Below are positions 33,854 through 43,195 of a stretch of DNA of 64,000 nucleotides, piece by piece. The notes under the pieces are model-generated. The model ran no database searches. It saw nothing but the letters and a program-made list of their open reading frames with translations, and had not been told where the DNA came from. The first letter of the stretch is position 1. Every line of letters starts with the position of its first letter. The position numbers and the translations under genes are program-made. The stretch is from Prosthecomicrobium pneumaticum (GTDB lineage Bacteria; Pseudomonadota; Alphaproteobacteria; Rhizobiales; Kaistiaceae), in contig NZ_JACHOO010000003.1 in the NCBI RefSeq assembly GCF_014199915.1, positions 180,217 through 244,216 of the forward strand, written 5' to 3'.

Positions 33854-34950
33854 CAGGCGGCTCCCTTGATCGCGCGGCCGGAGGCCTTGTCGAACAGGCG
33901 GACCGAGGCCGCGACCGGCTCGATCGACAGCGTCTCGCCGACCGAAACGGCCGTGCTCGGTTCGGCGACGATCTTGAGCGCCCGGTCGGCCGCGCCGAAA
34001 TGGACGATCGTGCGGGCGCCGATCCGCTCGACGAAGCCGACGGCGGCCCGAAGGCCCGGCCCTTCCGTGCGCAGCGTCACCTCTTCGGGGCGGAAGCCGT
34101 AGACGACCTCCTTCGCGCCGGCGGTCCGCGCCGCGCCGGCGAGGGCGGCGGGCAGAGGCGGCGACAGGCCGAAGGCGCCGAGATCGACGGCGAGGCCGCG
34201 ATCGGTCTCGGCGAGCGTGCCCTCGACGAGGTTCATGCCCGGCGCGCCGATGAAGCGGGCGACGAAGAGATTGACCGGGTCGTTATAGACCTCGATCGGG
34301 GTGCCGACCTGCTGCAGCACGCCGTGATCCATCACCGCGATGCGGTCGGCCATGGTCATCGCCTCGAGCTGGTCGTGCGTGACATAGACCATGGTCTGCC
34401 TGAACTCGCGCTGCAGGTGCTTGAGCTCGGTGCGCATCACGGCGCGGAAGGCGGCGTCGACATTCGACAGCGGCTCGTCGAGCAGGAAGATCGCCGGCTC
34501 GACGATCGCCGAGCGGCCGATCGCCAGCCGCTGCAGGATATTGACCGACAGTTTGGCGCTCTTCTGGTCGAGCATCGGCGTCAGCTGCAGGAAGTCGGCG
34601 ATCTTGGCGACCGCGGCATCGACCTTCGCCTTCGGCCAGCCGCGGGCCTTCGGCCCATAGGCGAGGTTCTGACGGACCGTCATGTGGGTGAAGATGGCGT
34701 AGTTCTGGAAGACGAAGCCGACGCCGCGCTTCCCCATCGGCACGCCCGCCATGTCGCGGCCGTCGAACAGGATGCGGCCGGAGGTCGGCGCCTCCATGCC
34801 GGCGATCATGTTCATCGTCGTCGACTTGCCGCAGCCCGAGGGACCGAGCAGGGCGACGAACTCGCCATTGCCGATCTCGAGATCCATGGTCTTCAGCGCG
34901 GTGAAGCTGCCGAAGCTCTTGACGAGGTTTTCGAGGCGGATCGTCGTCAT
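33853..34950 (-). CDS. CUT1-type ABC importer ATPase A (canonical Walker B, altered signature)
   Basis: MalK/UgpC-like ATPase of 365 residues with a C-terminal substrate-binding-like (TOBE) region. Walker A GPSGCGKST and Walker B IFLLDEPLSNVD are normal, and the H-loop is MVYVTHDQLEA. The signature is LSVNILQRLAIGRS in place of LSGGQ-x-Q-R. It starts at 34950, overlapping the permease stop by four bases. Together with ATPase B it matches the layout of glycerol-type (GlpS/GlpT) two-ATPase importers known in Rhizobium, but no glycerol enzymes are present. An upstream in-frame extension through the permease gene is not real. Confidence 0.9.
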   Translation of the reverse strand: MTTIRLENLVKSFGSFTALKTMDLEIGNGEFVALLGPSGCGKSTTMNMIAGMEAPTSGRILFDGRDMAGVPMGKRGVGFVFQNYAIFTHMTVRQNLAYGPKARGWPKAKVDAAVAKIADFLQLTPMLDQKSAKLSVNILQRLAIGRSAIVEPAIFLLDEPLSNVDAAFRAVMRTELKHLQREFRQTMVYVTHDQLEAMTMADRIAVMDHGVLQQVGTPIEVYNDPVNLFVARFIGAPGMNLVEGTLAETDRGLAVDLGAFGLSPPLPAALAGAARTAGAKEVVYGFRPEEVTLRTEGPGLRAAVGFVERIGARTIVHFGAADRALKIVAEPSTAVSVGETLSIEPVAASVRLFDKASGRAIKGAA

Positions 34951-35906
34951 GCGCGGCCTCCGGCGGCGGCCATGCGCTTCATGGCGAGGACGGTGAGGAC
35001 GGAGAGGGCGATCAGGATGACGAGCGCGATCGCCGCGACATAGCCCCAGATCAGGTCCTGCGTCGTCACCTTGTAGATGTAGACGGAGATCGTCTCGGTC
35101 GCGACGCCCGGGCCGCCGCCGGTCATGATGTAGAGCGTGTCGAAGATCTTGAAGCTCTCGATGACGCGGATGGCGAGCGCGATGATCAGCACCGTCCTGA
35201 TGCGCGGCAGCATGATCGTGACGAAGCGCTGCCCCCAGGAGGCGCCGAGCAGCGTCGCCGCCTTCAGCTGGTCCTCCGGCACGCCGACGAGGCCGGCGAG
35301 GAGGATGAGGAACATCAAGGGCGTCCACTGCCAGATGTCGGCGATCATCACCGCGACGAGGGCGAGGGTCGGGTCGGACAGCCAGGCGATCGTCACGTCG
35401 AGCCCGGTAAGGCCCGAGAGGATGCCGTTCACCGGTCCGCCGGACTGGAACAGCATGAAGAACATGTAGCCGGCGACGGCGGGCACCACCATCATCGGCA
35501 TCAGCAGGATCGAATAGAACACCCGCTTGCCGGGGAAATCGTCCATGAACAGCACGGCGAGGCCGAGGCCGAGCAGGAACTCGGCCGGCACGCAGACGAG
35601 CATGACGACGAAGGTGCGCCACAGCGCGCCCCACAGCCGGCTGTCGCCGAGCAGGTCGGTGTAATTGGCGAAGCCGTTCCACAGCTCATAGGCCCGCCAC
35701 CAGCCGGTGCCCTCGAGCGGCGACCAGTCGGTCAGGCTGATATAGAGCTGCATCAGGAGCGGGAAGACCGCGATGAAGAGGATCAGGACCTGGGTCGGCA
35801 GCGTGAGGCGGAAGCCGAGCCGGCGCTCCTCGCGGTCGGTCGCAACGGTCCTGGTGCCGGACGGCGGCATGGTCGGCTCCGGGGCTAGGGTGTCGGCGGC
35901 GGTCAC
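34947..35906 (-). CDS. CUT1 ABC importer permease 1 (MalF-like)
   Basis: Inner-membrane permease of 319 residues with six main hydrophobic helices (first TQVLILFIAVFPLLMQLYI). It has the EAA-type loop DQLKAATLLGASWGQRFVTIMLP that docks to the ATPase. The reading starts with GTG at 35906 (TAADTLAPEP); an ATG 12 codons in (MPPSGTR) is possible. It lies 49 bases after permease 2 and overlaps ATPase A. It would form a heterodimer with permease 2. Confidence 0.9.
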   Translation of the reverse strand: MTAADTLAPEPTMPPSGTRTVATDREERRLGFRLTLPTQVLILFIAVFPLLMQLYISLTDWSPLEGTGWWRAYELWNGFANYTDLLGDSRLWGALWRTFVVMLVCVPAEFLLGLGLAVLFMDDFPGKRVFYSILLMPMMVVPAVAGYMFFMLFQSGGPVNGILSGLTGLDVTIAWLSDPTLALVAVMIADIWQWTPLMFLILLAGLVGVPEDQLKAATLLGASWGQRFVTIMLPRIRTVLIIALAIRVIESFKIFDTLYIMTGGGPGVATETISVYIYKVTTQDLIWGYVAAIALVILIALSVLTVLAMKRMAAAGGRA

Positions 35907-35955
35907 GGGCGGGCTCGCGAAGACAGGGCGATGAGGGCGCTGATGGTCGACCGGC

Positions 35956-36816
35956 TCATTGCTTCAGCGCCCCGAAGGTGAGGCCGCGGACGAGGTGCTT
36001 CTGGATGGCGATGCCGAGGATGACGGGCGGGATCGCGGCGATCAGGCCGAGCGCGGCCTTGGCGCCGTAGAGCTGGCCGGTCATCGAGGAGGACAGCGAG
36101 GCCATGTAGACGGGAATGGTGACCCATTCCTTGGTCGTCAGCAGCAGGCCGATCAGATAGTCCGACCAGTTGAGGATGAAGACGAACATCGCCGAGGAGG
36201 CGAGCGGCGCCCGCATCATCGGCAGGGTGATCTTCATGAAGACGCGGAAGCGCGAGCAGCCCTCGACGAGCGCGGCCTCCTCGATCTCCTTCGGCATCTC
36301 GTCGAAGAAGGTCTTCATCAGCCAGAAGGCGAAGGGCAGGGTGACGATGCCGTAGATGAGGGCGAGGCCCCACCAGCTGTCGATCAGGCCGAGAAAGGCC
36401 CACATGATCATCACCGGGATCATCACCGCCATCGGCGGGAAGAGGCGGAGCTGGGTGAGGGCGAGCGGCAGGTTCTGGCCCGAGCCGAAACGCGACAGGC
36501 CATAGGCGGCGGCCGTCCCCGCCGACATCGCGATCAGCGTGCCGAACACGGCGGCGAGCAGCGAGGCGAGGATCGGCTTGGTCGCGGTGCGGTCGAGCGT
36601 GGCGATCAGGGCGGTCGTCTGCTCACCGAAGATGTAGCGGAAATTGTCGAGGGTCGGCGCCTTCGGCCACCAGGTGAGATCGGCGCCGCTCGCCGACCAT
36701 TCGGCGATCGGCTTGAAGGCCATCGAGGCCATCCACAGGATCGGGATGAGCGTCAGCGCCAGCGCGAGCGCGATCATCGCATAGCGGAACAGCTCGAAGG
36801 GCAGGGATCGGCGCAT
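35956..36816 (-). CDS. CUT1 ABC importer permease 2 (MalG-like)
   Basis: Inner-membrane permease of 286 residues with six hydrophobic helices (first [23 protein letters not shown]). The EAA loop is [21 protein letters not shown]. The C-terminal segment [18 protein letters not shown] is typical of MalG-like proteins. It follows the binding-protein gene after a gap filled with palindromic repeats and precedes permease 1. The substrate is presumed to be a sugar or polyol. Confidence 0.9.
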   Translation of the reverse strand: MRRSLPFELFRYAMIALALALTLIPILWMASMAFKPIAEWSASGADLTWWPKAPTLDNFRYIFGEQTTALIATLDRTATKPILASLLAAVFGTLIAMSAGTAAAYGLSRFGSGQNLPLALTQLRLFPPMAVMIPVMIMWAFLGLIDSWWGLALIYGIVTLPFAFWLMKTFFDEMPKEIEEAALVEGCSRFRVFMKITLPMMRAPLASSAMFVFILNWSDYLIGLLLTTKEWVTIPVYMASLSSSMTGQLYGAKAALGLIAAIPPVILGIAIQKHLVRGLTFGALKQ

Positions 36817-36845
36817 GGCTCACTCGGGGTTCTTCGGCGGGCGAG

Positions 36846-36968
36846 GGAGGGCCCTCACCCTGACCCTCTCCCGCAAGCGGGAGAGGGGATTGCCGCTCTT
36901 CTCTTCAGACGGCCTCAATGCAGAGAGCCTCCCTCTCCCGCTTGCGGGAGAGGGCTGGGGTGAGGGCC
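36846..36968. repeat. Palindromic CCCTCTCCCGC repeat pair
   Basis: Two copies of CCCTCTCCCGC-NN(N)-GCGGGAGAGGG (about 36863-36888 and 36931-36955) with CCCTCACC and GGTGAGGG outer flanks in inverted order. They lie between the binding-protein and permease 2 genes. Same family as the cluster at 30.4 kb. Confidence 0.85.
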
Positions 36969-36969
36969 T

Positions 36970-38574
36970 TCAGGCCGGGTCGACGATGGTCGGCCAGGCC
37001 TGCTTCTGCGTGACGATCGCCTCGACGAGCTTCTCCTCGCCGATGCGCCGTGCGATCCGCTTCCACTCGCGCTCGACATCCGCCATCGCCTGCTCGGGCG
37101 TCTTCTCCCTGGTGCAGGCGGCGACGAGATTGGTGTCGAGCGCGTTGTGGAAGGCGGTGGCGCCCGGATAGTTGATGGTCGGCACGGTGCGGGCGACCGT
37201 CTCGCGCACCACGTCCATGTGGTAGGCGTGGTAGGTCTCGCGCACCAGATCGTCCGAGAAATTGGCGAGCTGGAACGGGTCGAAATAGCCGGCCGGGTTC
37301 GCCGTCATCCAGGAGTAGATCCGGCTCGAGCCGAGCCATTGCAGGAGCAGGTAGCAGGCTTCCGGATGGGCGCTCTGGGCCGAGACCGAGGCCGAGAGGT
37401 TGAGCCACAACACCGAGCGGCGGACGAGCCCGCCATCGACCGGACGGCCGGGCGGCAGCATGGAGCCGACCTTGCCGGTGATCTTCGAGCCGGTATTGCC
37501 CGGATTGTCGAGGAATTTCGGCAGGTTCGAGAAAGCGCATGTCAGCGCCGCGCCGCCATTGCCGAAATTGCCGTACTGCTCGGGCCAGCCCCAGGAGACC
37601 GCGTCCGGCGAATGGTAGGCGAGGCTGTCGACATATTCCCTGGTCGCCGCGACGCCCTGTTCGCCGTTGACGAGCGGGGTGCCGTCATCGGCGAAGAGGT
37701 ACTGGTTCGGCGCCGCCATCGAAACGTAGCGCTGGTACCAGTTGGTGTAGCCCCAGCCCTGGTTGCGCAGGTCGGTGCAGCCGAACAGGCCCTTGTCCGG
37801 CCGATGGAAGAAGGACGCCACCTCGTCGAGCTGCTTCCAGGTCGAGGGCGGCGCGAGATCGTAACCGTATTTGTCCTTGAAGGCCTTCTGCTCGGCCGCG
37901 TCGCCGAACAGGTCGGTGCGGTAGACCCAGGTCTGGAAGTCGCCGTCGAGCGACACGCCATAGGTCGAGCCGCGATACTGGTTGAGCAGCGACACGCCTT
38001 TCTCGCCGCCGACATAGCCGCGGGTCGGATCGTCCCATTCCGGCTTGTACTGCGCGACGAACTCGTCGAGATTGACGAGGCCGTTGGTCTCGGCGAGGTC
38101 GCCGAGCCGGTTCCACTCGACGGCGTAGATGTCGTAGGCACCCCCCTTGGTGGAAATGTCCTGCATCGTCTTCGTGAATTCCTGGCCGTTCGGCATGCCG
38201 ACGATCTCGATCGGAACGCCGGTCTCCTGTTCCCAGAGCGCCTTGATCGACGGCGCACCGGCCGGGAAGGGCTGGGTCAGCTGGCCGATCGAGCCGTCCG
38301 AAAGGCCGAGCACGATCTTCGCCGGCGCCTTGCCGGCGGCCTTGAGCGCCTTGATGCCCTCGATGGCGCGGGCCTCCGGCGTATCCGGGCCGTATTGATA
38401 GCGTTCGCAGCCGGCAAAGCCGGTCGGTCCGCCGACCATGCCGGGCGCGAGGCCGGCCTGTGCGAAGGCCGGACGGATGAAGCGCGGCGCGATGCCGATG
38501 GCGGATGTGAGCGCGAACAGCGAGCCGCCGGCCTTCAGGACACGGCGGCGCGACACGCCAGCAGGCGTCGTCAT
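36970..38574 (-). CDS. Tat-exported extracellular solute-binding protein (family 1)
   Basis: Periplasmic binding protein of 534 residues, longer than ordinary CUT1 binding proteins (about 420). The N-terminus SRRRVLKAGGSLFALTSAIG is a twin-arginine signal, so it is probably exported folded. The mature part contains the solute-binding family 1 pattern (IKALWEQETGVPIEIVGMP, YDIYAVEWNRLGDLAETNGLVNLDEF, and later WGWPEQYGNFGNGGAALTCAF). It resembles the large binding proteins of two-ATPase glycerol-type importers. The ATG at 38574 is used; an upstream in-frame extension precedes the Tat signal and is unlikely. It is first in a nine-gene leftward operon. Confidence 0.87.
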   Translation of the reverse strand: MTTPAGVSRRRVLKAGGSLFALTSAIGIAPRFIRPAFAQAGLAPGMVGGPTGFAGCERYQYGPDTPEARAIEGIKALKAAGKAPAKIVLGLSDGSIGQLTQPFPAGAPSIKALWEQETGVPIEIVGMPNGQEFTKTMQDISTKGGAYDIYAVEWNRLGDLAETNGLVNLDEFVAQYKPEWDDPTRGYVGGEKGVSLLNQYRGSTYGVSLDGDFQTWVYRTDLFGDAAEQKAFKDKYGYDLAPPSTWKQLDEVASFFHRPDKGLFGCTDLRNQGWGYTNWYQRYVSMAAPNQYLFADDGTPLVNGEQGVAATREYVDSLAYHSPDAVSWGWPEQYGNFGNGGAALTCAFSNLPKFLDNPGNTGSKITGKVGSMLPPGRPVDGGLVRRSVLWLNLSASVSAQSAHPEACYLLLQWLGSSRIYSWMTANPAGYFDPFQLANFSDDLVRETYHAYHMDVVRETVARTVPTINYPGATAFHNALDTNLVAACTREKTPEQAMADVEREWKRIARRIGEEKLVEAIVTQKQAWPTIVDPA

Positions 38575-38664
38575 GGCGAAATTCCTCCCCTTCGTGCGGG
38601 TCTCCCGTCCCGCACTTCGCCGGGATGATTGATCTTGATTTTTCTTGATGTCAAGCAAGAGGCG

Positions 38665-38698
38665 ATCACATCATGATCTGCTGTCGTCATGATGCGAT
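38665..38698. promoter_or_regulatory. Inverted repeat, candidate operator 1
   Basis: ATCACATCATGA and TCATGATGCGAT, twelve-base arms with one mismatch around ten bases, just upstream of the putative -35 of the leftward operon. Likely bound by the LacI protein encoded at 38947. Confidence 0.5.
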
Positions 38699-38816
38699 GC
38701 AGCGTCGATTTCTGCGCGTGCGTGCCGTATCCGCCCAATTCGCAGGCACACGCGCCAAGAATCGAAGCGGAATCAGGCCTTAAGGCGACGCTTCGCAGCG
38801 CAGTGGCGCCGTCCTG

Positions 38817-38857
38817 AAATGATCGGAATGATGGCATTAACATCATTTCGATCATTT
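38817..38857. promoter_or_regulatory. Inverted repeat, candidate operator 2
   Basis: AAATGATCGGAATGATG and CATCATTTCGATCATTT: 17-base arms with one mismatch and a seven-base centre. It lies about 30 bases before the -35 of the LacI gene. Confidence 0.6.
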
Positions 38858-38946
38858 ATTTGATTGGCTTTGCGCCGTCCTGCCGATTGACGCTGTTTCG
38901 GGAACAAAGCTAGCTTCCGCCGATTCCGGCCCACGGGGAGACCGCA

Positions 38947-39981
38947 TTGTCCGTGACGAGAGCGACGCTTGCCGATATCGCCCGCGAGGCCGGTGTCTCG
39001 ACCGCGACCGTCGACCGCGTGCTCAACAACCGCCTCGGCGTGCGCGAGCGGACCCGCGACCGGGTGCTCTCGGTCGCCGGGCGGCTCGGCTATCTGGAGG
39101 GCGGCCGGCTCGTCGCCGAGATCGGCGACATGGCGGACGTCGTCGAGCTCGACTTCCTCGTGCCGGGCGGCACCAACACCTTTCTGCATCTGCTCGCCTC
39201 CTGCCTCGCCGAGCAGGAGCGGCTGCGCCGCGACGTGCGGGTGCGTGTCCATATGATCGAGGGCTTCAACCCCGATGCGCTCGCCGAGCGGCTGCACGGC
39301 ATCGAGGGGACGACGCGCGGCGTCGGCCTGGTCGGCATCGACCATCCGACCGTGCGCGAGGCGATCCGCTCGCTCGCCGTCGCCGGCATTCCGGTGCTGA
39401 CCCTCTGCTCCGACATCAGCCATGTGCCGCGCGTCTCCTATGTCGGCATCGACAACCGCGCGGCGGGGCGGGTCGCGGGCTATCTGATCGGCCGCTTCAT
39501 CCGGGCCGACCGCGGCAAGGTCGCGCTGTTCGCCGGGTCGCTCTCCTATCGCGGCCACGAGGAGCGCGAGATGGGCTTCCGGCACATTCTCGAGGAGGAG
39601 TTCCGCGAGCTCGCCGTGGTCGAACTGCGCGAGGTGCGCGACGATTCCGAGCGCTCCTATGCCGAGGCGAAGGCGCTGCTCGCCCGCCATCCCGACCTCG
39701 CCGGCATCTACAACATCGGCGCGGGAAACCGCGGCATTGCGCGAGCCCTCGAAGAGGCCGGCCGGGCGAAATCGACCGTTTTCGTCGGCCACGAACTGAC
39801 CGAGCACACCCGCCGCTTTCTGCTCTCCGGCACGATGGACGCGGTGATCGACCAGAATCCGCGGGTCGAGGCGCGCGAGGCGGTTGATCGCCTGCGCCGT
39901 GCGGTGCAGGGTGACGAACGCCCGTTCGGTCCCTCGGTCCGGATTCAGACCGTGTTTCGCGAGAATATTCCCGAGGCCTGA
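38947..39981 (+). CDS. LacI-family regulator of the sugar operon
   Basis: A 344-residue regulator starting with TTG. The helix-turn-helix is [23 protein letters not shown] (about 7-29). The effector domain resembles sugar-binding proteins with VDFLVPGG-like opening, then [34 protein letters not shown] and [17 protein letters not shown]. The variant [10 protein letters not shown], rather than ATVSRVLN, places it in a LacI subgroup common with ABC importers. It diverges from the importer/catabolic operon, with two long inverted repeats between, so it probably controls that operon and itself. The inducer is presumably the transported sugar or polyol. Confidence 0.9.
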   Translation: MSVTRATLADIAREAGVSTATVDRVLNNRLGVRERTRDRVLSVAGRLGYLEGGRLVAEIGDMADVVELDFLVPGGTNTFLHLLASCLAEQERLRRDVRVRVHMIEGFNPDALAERLHGIEGTTRGVGLVGIDHPTVREAIRSLAVAGIPVLTLCSDISHVPRVSYVGIDNRAAGRVAGYLIGRFIRADRGKVALFAGSLSYRGHEEREMGFRHILEEEFRELAVVELREVRDDSERSYAEAKALLARHPDLAGIYNIGAGNRGIARALEEAGRAKSTVFVGHELTEHTRRFLLSGTMDAVIDQNPRVEAREAVDRLRRAVQGDERPFGPSVRIQTVFRENIPEA

Positions 39982-40047
39982 AACGAATCGCGGCACAATC
40001 CGTGCAGAGGGCGGTTCGGTTCGATCGGCATTCGGAGGTTTTCGGCA

Positions 40048-40455
40048 ATGGCGAAGAAAGTCGGCGTGTTGCCGTGGCGTCGGGTGGCGAGCGGGGTCGA
40101 GGTCCTGCTCATCACAACGCGCGACACGCGCCGATGGGTTGTGCCGAAAGGCTCGATCGAGCGCGATCTCTCCGCCCAGGAATCGGCGGAGCGCGAGGCC
40201 TTCGAGGAGGCGGGCGTGCTCGGCGTCATGGCGCCGCTGCCGATCGGCAGCTTCCGCCACGCCCGCGGCCCGGCCGAACTCGGTGCCGACGACGTCGCCC
40301 TCTATGCGATGCAGGTGCGCGCGGAATGTGCGGTCTGGCCGGAGCACGGTCAGCGCGACATCGAATGGCTGCCGATCGATCAGGCCGCGGAGCGCGTCGA
40401 CAGCCCCGAACTCGCCGCCCTGATCCGCCGCTTCGCCAAGCAGGAGGCGGCCTGA
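40048..40455 (+). CDS. NUDIX hydrolase
   Basis: A 135-residue NUDIX protein that would hydrolyse a nucleoside diphosphate linked to another group. The NUDIX box runs [25 protein letters not shown], with the REAFEEAG core that binds magnesium. The N-terminus [35 protein letters not shown] and the later [14 protein letters not shown] match the diphosphoinositol polyphosphate phosphatase-like group found in Rhizobiales. The substrate is unknown. It lies between a LacI gene and rpmJ. Confidence 0.9.
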   Translation: MAKKVGVLPWRRVASGVEVLLITTRDTRRWVVPKGSIERDLSAQESAEREAFEEAGVLGVMAPLPIGSFRHARGPAELGADDVALYAMQVRAECAVWPEHGQRDIEWLPIDQAAERVDSPELAALIRRFAKQEAA

Positions 40456-40470
40456 GGGAGGCCGCCAAGG

Positions 40471-40498
40471 TTGACAAGCCGCGGGGCCGTCCCTATGG
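40471..40498 (+). promoter_or_regulatory. Sigma-70 promoter of rpmJ
   Basis: TTGACA (40471-40476) and CTATGG (40493-40498) with 16 bases between, 80 bases before rpmJ. Confidence 0.72.
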
Positions 40499-40577
40499 TC
40501 CGCCCACTCTTGGAGCGAGCGCCCGAGCCGGCTTGGTGCGCTCGTTTCGTTTCCGTCATTCCTCGCGAGCCGCCGTC

Positions 40578-40703
40578 ATGAAGATCAAGAACTCGCTGAA
40601 GTCGCTGCTCGGCCGCCACCGCGCCAACCGTCTGGTGCGCCGCAAGGGCCGCGTCTTCATCATCAACAAGCAGAACCCGCGCTACAAGGCGCGTCAGGGC
40701 TGA
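40578..40703 (+). CDS. rpmJ: 50S ribosomal protein L36
   Basis: A 41-residue basic protein of the large ribosomal subunit ([26 protein letters not shown], ending [10 protein letters not shown]). It lacks the Cys-x-x-Cys and Cys/His residues of the zinc-binding form, so it belongs to the zinc-free type normal in alphaproteobacteria. It has its own promoter and terminator. Confidence 0.97.
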   Translation: MKIKNSLKSLLGRHRANRLVRRKGRVFIINKQNPRYKARQG

Positions 40704-40713
40704 ACGGTCCGCT

Positions 40714-40742
40714 GCGGCGCCTTCGCGCCGCGCGACGTTTTC
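40714..40742 (+). terminator. Terminator of rpmJ
   Basis: Stem GCGGCGC/GCGCCGC with loop CTTC (40714-40731), then GCGACGTTTTCCTTT. Confidence 0.65.
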
Positions 40743-40780
40743 CTTTGACCGGGCCTGCCGGGCGAGGTTAGCCTCGCACC

Positions 40781-41389
40781 ATGCGGGCCCTTTCCATTTT
40801 CGCCCTCGCGCTGCTTCCCGTCTTCGCCGGGCCGGTCGCCGCTGTCGCGGCCGACTCGCCGGACTCTGCTGCGCCGGTGGCCGCGGCGGGCGAGGCGGTG
40901 CAGCCGCTTGCGGAACAGAGCGTCGACGCGCTCTTCGCGACGCTCGCTGCGGGCGGCGATGCGGCCGAGGGCGCCGAGCGCGAGATCCAGCGCCGCTGGG
41001 CGGCGTCGGGCAGCGACACGGTCGATCTCCTGATGCAATGGGCGCAGGAGGCGGTCGCGCGCCAGGATATCGGCACGGCGCTCTCCTATCTCGACAGTGT
41101 CGTGCTGCTGCGCCCCGACTATATCGAGGGCTGGAATACGCGCGCCGCGCTGCATGTGATGCGCGACGAATACGGCAAGGCGATTTCCGATCTCGAGCGG
41201 GTGATCCGGCTCGAGCCGCGCCATTTCGTGGCGCTCACCGGCCTCGGCATGATGCTGCAGCAGCTCGGGCGCGACAAGGATGGGCTCGCCATGCTCGAGC
41301 GGGCGCTGAGCCTCGATCCGCGGCTCGGGGAGAGTCTCGGCAAGACCGTCGAGCAGCTGCGGCGGCAGGTCGATGGCGTGCCGATCTGA
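40781..41389 (+). CDS. Exported TPR-repeat protein
   Basis: A 202-residue protein with a signal peptide (MRALSIFALALLPVFAGPVAAVAA) and tetratricopeptide repeats covering about residues 85-190: ALSYLDSVVLLRPDYIEGWNTRAALHVM, KAISDLERVIRLEPRHFVALTGLGMML and GLAMLERALSLDPRLGESLGKTVEQL. Such proteins serve as periplasmic scaffolds. It lies between rpmJ and the DUF882 gene. No partner is evident. Confidence 0.85.
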   Translation: MRALSIFALALLPVFAGPVAAVAADSPDSAAPVAAAGEAVQPLAEQSVDALFATLAAGGDAAEGAEREIQRRWAASGSDTVDLLMQWAQEAVARQDIGTALSYLDSVVLLRPDYIEGWNTRAALHVMRDEYGKAISDLERVIRLEPRHFVALTGLGMMLQQLGRDKDGLAMLERALSLDPRLGESLGKTVEQLRRQVDGVPI

Positions 41390-41501
41390 AGCCCGGCCGC
41401 GCCGACCCGCCTATCAAAAGCCATGATCCGCCGGCTAGTGTTCACGAAGCGGTGAGTCGGTGCCTCCCGACAGCTTCCGACAAGGTCGGGTTGGCATCGT
41501 G

Positions 41502-41517
41502 GTAAACAGACGTTAAC
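41502..41517 (+). promoter_or_regulatory. Candidate CtrA site before the DUF882 gene
   Basis: GTAA-N7-TTAAC, one change from the CtrA consensus TTAA-N7-TTAAC, 64 bases before the start codon. Confidence 0.4.
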
Positions 41518-41580
41518 CTTGCGCTTGCAATCTGCCCGTCGCGGGGGTCGCCCAATTCCGGGCTAGGACGGCGAGAGACG

Positions 41581-43140
41581 TTGCGTAGCACCACCAACCA
41601 TCCGACCGGTCTCGGCGTGCGCGTGCGAAGGGCGCTCGGGACGATCCTGAAGAGCGGCGTCGCGGCAGCGCTGGTGCTCGCCGGCAGCATGGCCGCCAAG
41701 CCGATCGGGACGGCCGAGGCGGCCAATGAGCGCGCCCTCAGCTTCTACAATCTGCACACCCACGAGAAGGCGACCATCGTCTTCAAGCGGGGCAACCGCT
41801 ACGACGCGGCGGGCCTCGCGCAGATCAACCACTTCCTGCGCGACTGGCGCCGCAACCAGGAAGTGAAGATGGATCCGCAGCTGATGGATCTCGTCTGGGA
41901 GGTCTATCAGCGCTCCGGCTCGCGCGCCCCGATCAACGTGATCTGCGGCTATCGTGCGCCCGAGACCAACAACATGCTCCGTTCGCGCTCCCGCGGGGTC
42001 GCGCAGAACAGCCAGCACACCAAGGGCAAGGCCCTCGATTTCTTCCTGCCCGACGTGCCGCTCGCCAAGCTGCGGGCGATCGGCCTGCAGATGCAGGCGG
42101 GCGGCGTCGGCTTCTACCCGACCTCCGGCTCGCCCTTCGTTCACATGGACACCGGCAGCGTCCGCCACTGGCCGCGCATGACGCGCGAGCAGCTCGTGCG
42201 GGTGTTCCCGAACGGCAAGACGCTGCATGTGCCGACCGACGGCAAGCCACTGCCGGGCTATGAGGAGGCGCTCGCCGCCTACAAGTCGCGCAAGGCGAAT
42301 GGCGGCGCGGTCACGCTCGTCGCCGATGCCGCACCCAAGAAGGGCGGCTGGCGGCTGTTCGGCGGGCGCGACCGCGAAGAGGTCGACGACGAGGCGGACA
42401 TGGCGCCGGCGGTGGTCGCCGCCGCGCCCGCGCGCGAGCCCGCCGCCGCACCGGTGGCCGAACCCGCCGTCGTCGCGGCGCTCGCGCCGCTGCCGCGCCG
42501 TGCACCGGTCCGGCCGGCCGAGCCGGACACGCTCCCCTTCGCCATGGCTTCCGCCGAGGACAGCGCCGCGCTCGAGCCGCTGATGCCGATGCCGCGGCCT
42601 TCGCCGTCGCCGCACGTCGTGCTCGCCGCCGCCGAAGAGCGCGACGCCGGCCGGAGCCGCGGCGCGATCGACGCCATTGCCGCCGTTGTCGGTGATTCCG
42701 ATGCGACCACTTCGGTCATGGCCTATGCGCCGGCCGACATGCCGCTGCCCGAGACGCGGCCGACGGCCCGCATGGGCGACACGGCGCGTGCATCGGTCGC
42801 GGCGCCCTTCTATGGCGTCGCGCTGCGCGGAGCGGCGGCGCCCGCGCCGGGCGGCGGCGATCCGCTCGGCCATCTGGTGGCCGCGGATTTCGAAGGCGAC
42901 GTGATGCAGCTTCTGCTGCGCAACGGCTCCACCCGGCAGCGGCCTTACGCGCTGCTCGAGAAGCCGCGCCCCTTCGCCATCCGCACCCTGTTCGTCGCGC
43001 CGGACCGCGCCTACGGCCGTGGTTTCGGACGCACCGCCTATGACGGCCTTCGAACCGACCGCTTCGCGGGGCCGCTGATCCAGCCGATCGCCATGGTCGA
43101 ACTCGGCGGAAGCCCGTCCGCGCGCTACGTCAGCCGCTGA
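41581..43140 (+). CDS. DUF882/YcbK-like peptidoglycan peptidase, M15 family
   Basis: Exported 519-residue protein with a TTG start and a signal or anchor helix ([23 protein letters not shown]). Residues about 50-220 form the M15-type zinc peptidase domain: [30 protein letters not shown], the metal motif [12 protein letters not shown] (His and Asp) and PFVHMDTG (His). This is the YcbK/MepK type that trims peptidoglycan cross-links. The remaining 300 residues are Ala/Pro-rich and poorly conserved, as in Rhizobiales homologues. A candidate CtrA site lies in the promoter, fitting a cell-cycle-linked wall enzyme. Confidence 0.87.
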   Translation: MRSTTNHPTGLGVRVRRALGTILKSGVAAALVLAGSMAAKPIGTAEAANERALSFYNLHTHEKATIVFKRGNRYDAAGLAQINHFLRDWRRNQEVKMDPQLMDLVWEVYQRSGSRAPINVICGYRAPETNNMLRSRSRGVAQNSQHTKGKALDFFLPDVPLAKLRAIGLQMQAGGVGFYPTSGSPFVHMDTGSVRHWPRMTREQLVRVFPNGKTLHVPTDGKPLPGYEEALAAYKSRKANGGAVTLVADAAPKKGGWRLFGGRDREEVDDEADMAPAVVAAAPAREPAAAPVAEPAVVAALAPLPRRAPVRPAEPDTLPFAMASAEDSAALEPLMPMPRPSPSPHVVLAAAEERDAGRSRGAIDAIAAVVGDSDATTSVMAYAPADMPLPETRPTARMGDTARASVAAPFYGVALRGAAAPAPGGGDPLGHLVAADFEGDVMQLLLRNGSTRQRPYALLEKPRPFAIRTLFVAPDRAYGRGFGRTAYDGLRTDRFAGPLIQPIAMVELGGSPSARYVSR

Positions 43141-43147
43141 AGAAGCC

Positions 43148-43165
43148 GGCGGGCCGAGGCCCGCC
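43148..43165. terminator. Hairpin between convergent DUF882 and BA14K genes
   Basis: Stem GGCGGGC/GCCCGCC with a CGAG loop, directly after the DUF882 stop. No T-run; it may serve both strands. Confidence 0.5.
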
Positions 43166-43195
43166 GACACTCCACCGATCAACGATCGTGGACGG

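Larger units (their letters stand above)
38575..38946. promoter_or_regulatory. Divergent control region of the sugar operon and its regulator
   Basis: Contains two long imperfect inverted repeats (38665-38698 and 38817-38857, listed separately), a minus-strand TTGACA (38649-38654) as a possible -35 of the sugar operon, and a plus-strand promoter (TTGACG 38887-38892, CTAGCT 38910-38915, 17 bases apart) for the LacI gene. It is AT-rich relative to the window. Confidence 0.55.
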
